Below, in pieces: positions 58,746 through 64,000 of a stretch of DNA of 64,000 bases; positions within the stretch are counted from its first letter, which is position 1, and each line of letters opens with the position of its first letter. Location: the NCBI GenBank assembly GCA_001643675.2, contig LSRY02000003.1, positions 2,478,501 through 2,542,500 of the forward strand, given 5' to 3'. The notes under the pieces are model-generated. The model saw only the letters and a list, made by a program, of their open reading frames with translations, had not been told where the DNA came from and searched no databases. The position numbers and the translations under genes were made by a program. Origin of the DNA: Monocercomonoides exilis. Taxonomy: Eukaryota > Preaxostyla > Oxymonadida > Polymastigidae.

Positions 58746-59571
58746 GAACCCGCCGTCGCAGATTGACGACAGCGACTACTTCATGAGCCGGGCGAGGCTG
58801 CTGGCATCGATGAAAATAACGTTTGGGGCGATGGAGCGACGTGGGAGCTATTTTATCCCCATGAACGGTAATATGTGGAGAGAGTCGCGGGGGCCGCTGG
58901 TGACGTACACGAGGGAAGGGGTTCGGCGGCTGGGGGAGCGGTTTGAAGAGATGATGGCGGCGAAGGAGACGGACCGGCTGGAGGCGGGGGAGCAGATTAT
59001 GCACAACCAGATGTGCATTGATGTGACGCTTGGAGATGTGGGAGAGATGCTGGGGCTGCGGTGCAGCGAGGAAGGAGAGCTGCTGCACCGGATCCGGGTG
59101 GAGTATGCGTGTGTGTATGGCGAGCTGTGGAAGGAGCAAGAGACGGGGGTGGCGCGGGAAGAGCGGCTGCGGGAAGAGCTGAGGAACAAGGAGTAAGACC
59201 TGGAGAGGACGAAGGCGAATGCAGCACAGATGCTGAGCGAGATGTGCGTGAAGAACGAGGCGCACGTGGCGGAGCTGGCAGGGGAGAAAGAAAGGCTAAG
59301 GCGGCAGATCCGGGAGCTGAAGGAGCAGCACCAGGAGGCGAAGCAGGAGATGGAGAAGCGGTACTCGGAGTTCAACATGCAGCTGCAGAAGACCAGGGAC
59401 GAAGAGCGGATCTCGAAGCGGACGAGCGGGTTGGAGGAGCAGCTGCAGGAGAAGGCCAAGATCATCTGGATGAATCAGAGGAAGATTCTGGAGCTGAACG
59501 AGAAGAATAACACAGATGTGAAGGAGCAGCAGCAGCTGGTGGAGATGAAGGAGAAGGTGGAGCTAATTTGT
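58746..59571 (+). pseudogene. coiled-coil gene fragment with in-frame TAA
   Basis: The exon starts after TTTTTTTCAG at 58745. It reads NPPSQIDDSDYFMSRARLLA, later YIPMNG-like (GSYFIPMNGNMWRESRGPL), then LGERFEEMMAAKETDRLEAG and a long heptad-rich helix (LRRQIRELKEQHQEAKQEME, KIIWMNQRKILELNEKNN). A TAA at 59194-59196 falls inside the helix (ELRNKE, stop, DLERTKANAAQ) without a frame change, so Gln would fit perfectly. A GTGAGA donor at 59572 probably ends the exon. Either a pseudogene with one nonsense change or a gene read with TAA as Gln. Function unknown beyond an extended coiled coil. Confidence 0.5.
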
Positions 59572-59697
59572 GTGAGAATTGAGAAGTGAAGAATTTCTGT
59601 GCTCAGCAAAGAGGAGTTGTGAGTGTGGATGGCAAGTTGAAACTTGTGGATTTGTAGTTACACTTGCCATATTTTTTTCATTTATTTCTGCGGAGGG

Positions 59698-60606
59698 CGT
59701 GATGGTTCCATCTACGGTTTCGTTGATTCTGCCATCGGGGCTGTGTGAAAAGTGCCAGGAGAAGTTTGCAGCGAGCATCGGGGATGGCAGCGCTGTGATG
59801 CTTGGGCCAGACCTGAATGGGAAGGGGGTTGTTGCAAAAGTGTGGCGCGGGGTGAGTGTTGCGAGAAAAATAAACAGCGGAGGTGGAGGTGGTTGTGGAA
59901 GAGCAGATGCAACTGTGCAGCAGAAGACGAACGAGACGGAGAACGAAAATGAAGATGCTGATGGAACTTCCGAAAGTGCACTTGCTGACGATTTGAGAGC
60001 AGAAGGCGCTGTTCGAAAAGGAGATTAAGAATCAGAAGAAGAGCGATGCAATCAGGAAGGTAATGATCCACGGGGGAGAAGCCATTCTAGTGGAACATTG
60101 CAGAGATTTTGCTGTTTGGGAGACTTGTGTCAGACGAGTTCAATGAAGACAAGCTGTCGCTCTTCTTATTCTTCAGCATCGTGCTTGAAGGGGCGTCGGA
60201 GAAGAAGATCAAGATGTTTTTTGGGGAGTTTGAGGGGCTGCAGTCTGAGAAGGGGGAGGCAGATGTGTCTGTGTTTCTGGGGATTCTGCTGAACAACTAC
60301 CTGGCCGAGGCAGTGAAGAGAAAGAATGCGATAAGAGCGCTGTATGATGCGATATGCAGTTGTAATCCATCGACTCCATCGACTTCATCATCAACATCGT
60401 CATCATCGCCAGGGGCAGTGCGTAGAGGGATCAAGTACTCGGAGCTGGAGTCTCTTCAGTGTGTGTGCCATCCGCAGACGCCACAGTCGCTGTAGCTGCG
60501 GATCTTCTGGGATGCGTACCGGCTGTCAGGCTGCTGTCTGCCTTCGTTTGCGTCTGTGCTGGAGGCGTGCCAGCGCAAGGACTTTTCACGCAGTGCCTGC
60601 AGCTGC
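59698..60606 (+). pseudogene. 3' exons of the GC-rich gene, cut by telomeric repeat
   Basis: Apparent exons are: 59698-59850 (GVMVPSTVSLILPSGLCEKC, VVAKVWRG); one ending KNQKKSDAIRK at about 60059, after an acceptor near 60008; and, past a 31-bp GTAATG...TCTAG gap in phase 0, a long exon WNIAEILLFGRLVSDEFNED, LFLFFSIVLEGASEKKIKMF, FLGILLNNYLAEAVKRKNAI. A TAG at 60493-60495 follows HPQTPQSL, yet the frame goes on LRIFWDAYRLSGCCLPSFAS and RKDFSRSACSCR until it meets the first TAGGG repeat. The product is a helical protein that I do not recognise. The very short putative intron is unusual. Confidence 0.42.
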
Positions 60607-60607
60607 C

Positions 60608-60624
60608 GTTAGGGTTAGGGTTAG
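60608..60624 (+). repeat. interstitial telomere-type repeat (TTAGGG)2.7
   Basis: GTTAGGGTTAGGGTTAG on the plus strand, i.e. the G-rich strand pointing right, as it would at the right-hand end of a chromosome. It sits exactly at the GC-rich/AT-rich boundary. Confidence 0.85.
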
Positions 60625-60675
60625 CCTAGACTTGCATTAATACCTTTTTGGCATTCGTTTTTTGACATATTCCTC

Positions 60676-60733
60676 AAGGTTATTGAGAAAATAACCTTGC
60701 TAAATAACCATGAAGGTTTTGGACAAAAACCTT
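60676..60733. other. two adjacent perfect hairpins
   Basis: The first has 9-bp stems AAGGTTATT (60676-60684) and AATAACCTT (60690-60698) with a 5-base loop. The second has 8-bp stems AAGGTTTT (60713-60720) and AAAACCTT (60726-60733) with a 5-base loop. Both share the AAGGTT core. They lie downstream of the recombinase gene and next to the telomere-type repeat. They could be a terminator-like structure, a recombinase core site, or replication-associated structure. Only the pairing is directly seen. Confidence 0.6.
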
Positions 60734-60986
60734 TGAGGCTTTTTTCTGATAATAGTGAATTAAAACAATTTAATAAAGTCATAAACTCTTTTCTATTACT
60801 GTGCAATATAAAAACAATTAATGAGAATGAAGAAGAAAAAAAATACTTTCAATTTTTTATTTTTCAAAAAATGTTTTTTGAAATTTCTTATTTTGAAAAT
60901 ATTTCAAATGAAAAAATTTGATAAAAATAACAAACTTTAAGAGAATAAAAGCTGATAAAAATAATGAAATAAAGAAATAAAAGTTA
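60734..60986. other. AT-rich 3' flank of the recombinase gene
   Basis: No gene. The sequence is A/T-rich and presumably includes the 3' untranslated region of the minus-strand recombinase gene. Confidence 0.5.
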
Positions 60987-63900
60987 TTAAATATTCAATT
61001 TCTTTCTTTCTTGTTTTTTCTTTATGTTTCTCCATCGATCACTGCAATCTCCAGCTGTTCTGTTTTCAAGAAATGAGGCAATTTTCACCCAACTTTCTTC
61101 TTTTGCCTTGTGTTCTTTCAATATTTCATCCTCATCCTTTGACCACCTTTTTCTAATTCTTTTTCCTAGATAATCCTTTTCTCTCTTTTCCATTATCATA
61201 CGATTTCGATTTTCTTTTATCTTCTTACAATTGTATTTTTTGATATCTCTTTCGATGAGATTTTCCTTTTTCATAAAATCTAAGAATATCTCGACATGTT
61301 GATTCACGCAAGTTGGATCCAATAACAAAATGTTGATGATATCTTTTCTTGCTATTTCAGCTCTGATGTGCTCTTTGATTGAACAATAGCTCGAAGGTGA
61401 TGCTTTTTCCAACTTTGGAAGGTATTTTTCTTTCGCTTTTTCTTCCAACTCCTCATTTTCCTCAGCAAACTTTCCTAATCCCTTTCTGAATAAATATTCA
61501 TTTGTCCTTTGATCATTTTTCTTCCCTTCTCTTAATAATTTCATTCTATTCACAATTTCACGATTGAACTTTGAGAAGATGATTTCTCTATTCCAAGATT
61601 GTGATTTCAATTTGAATCCGTGGAAAGATTCTATCTTCAGCAATCTGTCATCAATTAATGCTTTTCTCGGTTTGTTTTTGTTGACAATAATTACACGAGA
61701 AGCAATAACTGTTTGAGATGCAGTTTTTTTGATATATGCCATTTGTGAATAAGAAAATGGAATCCAACCAGCAACCATCGCACAAGTTTCCAAAATTGAA
61801 TTCCTCTCTTCTTTGTTTGAACCTGCATTCATTAAAGCTGAACACAAAAATCCACTTCTCAATGAATGAAATCCAAATGATTCCGAAGGAAATCCAGATT
61901 GATCCAATCTTTTCTTTAATCTCGTCCTCATCACCTCAGTATTTCTTGTCCAAATTAAATCACTCCTTTCATCTTCAACCGGCCATTTGTCTTTCTCAAA
62001 CAAATCCATTTTGAATTTGTTTAAAATATGTTTTCTCATCCAATATACAGCATCTAAATCAACATCTTCTTCATTCTGGTTTTCCAATGTCACAACATGA
62101 TTCCAATTATCTTTTCCTTTTGTTCTCATTTGTCTTATTTTCACGAATATTGTTCCATCTTCTTCGATTATGACATTTCGTATATCGCACAATCTAATTC
62201 CACCACAAGTTACAGCTCGTGAACCAGTATGCAAAGCAAAAAGAAATAACGATGCATCTTCTGCTTTGAATTCTGAATAATCTGGAATACTGTTAATCAA
62301 ATATTTTACGTCAAATGTGACTAATGGTTCTTTTCCATCGCCTTTTTGTTTAAGGCTTTTATTCCTTCTTAGTTCACTCACAACAGAATTTATTCCATCA
62401 TTAAGTTTTTGATCTATTTGTTCATTAAACATTTTTGTTTGAATTCTTTTTAAAGATGGAACAACAACAGATTGTACAGAACCAACACTATAATGACAGT
62501 CTTTACACAAAAAACGTAAAAAACCACGAATACATTCAATTTCAATGGGAAATGGTTTAAAATCTAAATCTTTTGCAAAATAATCGTACAATCGAAGCAC
62601 CCAGTTGTGCTTTCTTAATGTTGACTGGGAGTATTGTCGTGGTAATAAGCAGTACTCCTTCAGTTTTTTTCTATCTGCCGATTCCAGCGCAGCATCCATG
62701 AAAGTTGGTTGGTTTCGATCCCTTTCAAGTCGCAAATCCAGCTGCTCATACGTTTGATTCATGTCTTCGTAACGCTCGCTTCCGATAACAAGTTTCTCTT
62801 CAGAATCCGCGCTTTCACTTTCCGTTCTTTCGTCTTTGTGTCCAGTTTCAACGCTATCCAATTGAGAGAAATTGGTTGATAAATCTCTAGGAGTTAAAGC
62901 TTCTTTTCTCAACTGCGCTGCATTTAACACCTGTTTCTTTTTCTGATCGTTTCCTTGTGGTACGCAACTGTTTGATGTTTCTTTGGAATTTCTCTCAGAT
63001 GATTTCGTTTTGTTTTCAACGAATTTTGTACAACAATCCTTTTCCTTTGTCATCTCTTCTGTTGAGCTATCAAACTCATGTTGCGTTTTGGAATAGTTAT
63101 CACTCATTTCTTCAATGAAATGCATCTCCTCCAACATTTTGCTTTTGAAGAACTTCAATCTTTTATAATGCTCCTCCATTTTCTTTTTCATGAAAAGACG
63201 CTCCTCCATTATCAGTTTTCGAAAATCACGCTCCTCCGAATCAGCTGGTTGATCTGCTCCATCAACAATTTGAACACACGACAGCAAGTTTACTTCATTT
63301 GGCTCAACGTAATCATTCGTATCCTTTTCGAAACTTGAATGATAAGGCATCTCTTGATTGTCTTTTTCTGAATCAGACTCATCTACCTTCCTTCTTTTGT
63401 TTGTTGTTATCGACTGACTTGTTTCATAATTCGGCTGAAATGTTTCATTTACAGCAAATTCTGATTCCCTGACTTACGTGTTCATCACTTGTCAAATCTT
63501 CTTCTGAAGCATGCTCATTTTCGCTTCCATCATTGGATTCTTCTTCAACGATGTTGAAGCTTTTACCAATTTTGATTCGATGAAATTCTTCAGAAGATAC
63601 ACTTGAATTATCTGCACAAGCGTTGGATGAATTGTTTTCTACGGAAGTGTGTTTTTGAGAACTGCTTTTCCTTGAACTGCTTTTTCGCGAAATTCTGTTC
63701 GTTAATTTTAATGCTGAAATTACATTTTCTACGTCTGATTCATCGCTTCCTCCAATTGTTTCATCTTCTTCTCCAAGCCATGCAGTTCGAACCAACTTGG
63801 AACTTTTCCTTTCCTGTGCTTTCGGCATCAATTCATTATCTTCTTCAGATTCGTCTTCGATTATTTCATGCGGTTCAACAACTGAGAAATAAAAAAGATG

Positions 63901-64000
63901 AAAGTCAATTATTTTCAGTGAAAAAAACAACAAGGCAAACTTTTATTCCTGCGATAACTATCATAAAAATTATCAATGAATTGAAGCAACTCTTTGGACG
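60987..64000 (-). CDS. tyrosine recombinase with Myb/SANT domain, Crypton-like, 5' incomplete
   Basis: Exons in phase: 64000-63941 (runs off the window), 63881-63478 and 63434-60987; introns of 59 and 43 bp. About 970 residues are present. The N-terminal part is acidic and Ser-rich. A SAM-like core-binding region follows (YSQSTLRKHNWVLRLYDYF, IRGFLRFLCKDCHYSVGSVQ). The catalytic signature of tyrosine recombinases is in order: R in LHTGSRAVTCGGIRL (about 62215-62245), K in RTKGKDNWNH, HxxR in FGFHSLRSGFL (about 61860), W in VAGWIPFS and nucleophile-type Y in SYSQMAYI. Near the C-terminus RKRWSKDEDEILKEH...RWRNIKKK is a Myb/SANT DNA-binding domain. Crypton elements encode such enzymes. No phage- or host-type partner genes are visible. 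TAA ends the gene. Confidence 0.85.

Larger units (their letters stand above)
58300..60624 (+). other. GC-rich block ending in telomere-type repeats
   Basis: From about 58370 to 60600 the sequence is markedly GC-richer, with codons such as GCG, CGG, CTG and GGG, unlike flanking genes that prefer A/T endings. Inside are several intron-like AT-rich islands (before 58746, around 59580-59700) and one multi-exon gene on the plus strand. The right edge coincides with TTAGGG repeats at 60608-60624, after which composition drops at once to AT-rich. The possibilities are a translocated chromosome end, foreign DNA, or an assembly join. Confidence 0.75.

Noticed and set aside
58714-59465. Minus-strand frames of 183 and 205 codons in the GC-rich block
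   Set aside because: Shadows of the plus-strand coiled-coil frame, which has heptads and joins flanking exons.
34592-64000. Window-wide reassignment of TAA/TAG to Gln
   Set aside because: The roughly 2885-codon NPHP4 gene and the 1963-codon surface gene contain no in-frame TAA or TAG, and the recombinase ends at TAA right after a complete Myb domain. Only the GC-rich block is suspicious.
1-64000. tRNA genes, rRNA, CRISPR arrays, bacterial operon signals
   Set aside because: I looked for TTCGA-type tRNA loops, rRNA-like conserved stretches and regularly spaced repeats and found none convincing. Spliceosomal introns show that the DNA is eukaryotic.

Overview
The window looks like a chromosome segment of an AT-rich, intron-containing flagellated protist. 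My best guess is an oxymonad-like metamonad close to Monocercomonoides. The grounds are spliceable short GT-AG introns (43-218 bp), a cilium transition-zone protein (nephrocystin-4), many PMP-like beta-helix proteins, and acidic or poly-Ser low-complexity tracts. The assignment is inferred from gene style and was not tested by a search. The long genes read in the standard code.

1-34 kb is a repeat-built accessory region. It holds eight copies (A to G, plus F-prime) of a short, truncated PMP-like beta-helix surface-protein cassette. Each cassette is followed by the same trailing block: an AT-rich 3' region carrying an antisense remnant of an older coiled-coil gene, in several units a small acidic ORF beginning MHQ(K/E)VD, and GAA/CTT triplet tracts. 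From about 15.2 to 34.2 kb these units form one giant imperfect palindrome centred near 24.95 kb. Its innermost 2.6 kb arms appear identical. None of the eight cassettes has an intact start plus signal peptide in frame with the cassette, as judged by the lesions listed.

34.6-46.2 kb is conventional gene space. It holds a stand-alone NET (BET extra-terminal) domain protein, a ten-exon nephrocystin-4 gene on the minus strand whose exon phases I could join throughout, and a glycogenin-like GT8 glycosyltransferase. 46.8-49.6 kb is an apparently intact pogo/Tc1-mariner-type transposon with 43-bp terminal inverted repeats, a TA duplication and a one-intron DDE transposase. 50.8-56.7 kb is a single 1963-codon, full-length relative of the cassettes, with signal peptide, PMP-like repeats and a C-terminal membrane anchor.

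58.3-60.6 kb is a sharply GC-richer block with a multi-exon, coiled-coil gene. Its reading frame is interrupted by one TAA and one TAG at positions where Gln would fit, and it runs straight into interstitial TTAGGG repeats. 61-64 kb holds a large tyrosine recombinase with a C-terminal Myb/SANT domain, probably from a Crypton-like mobile element, which continues past the right edge.

The most unusual feature is the palindromic, mosaic set of surface-protein cassettes lying in the same window as a full-length family member. It resembles a silent-cassette or gene-conversion reservoir, but expression and recombination cannot be shown from sequence alone.
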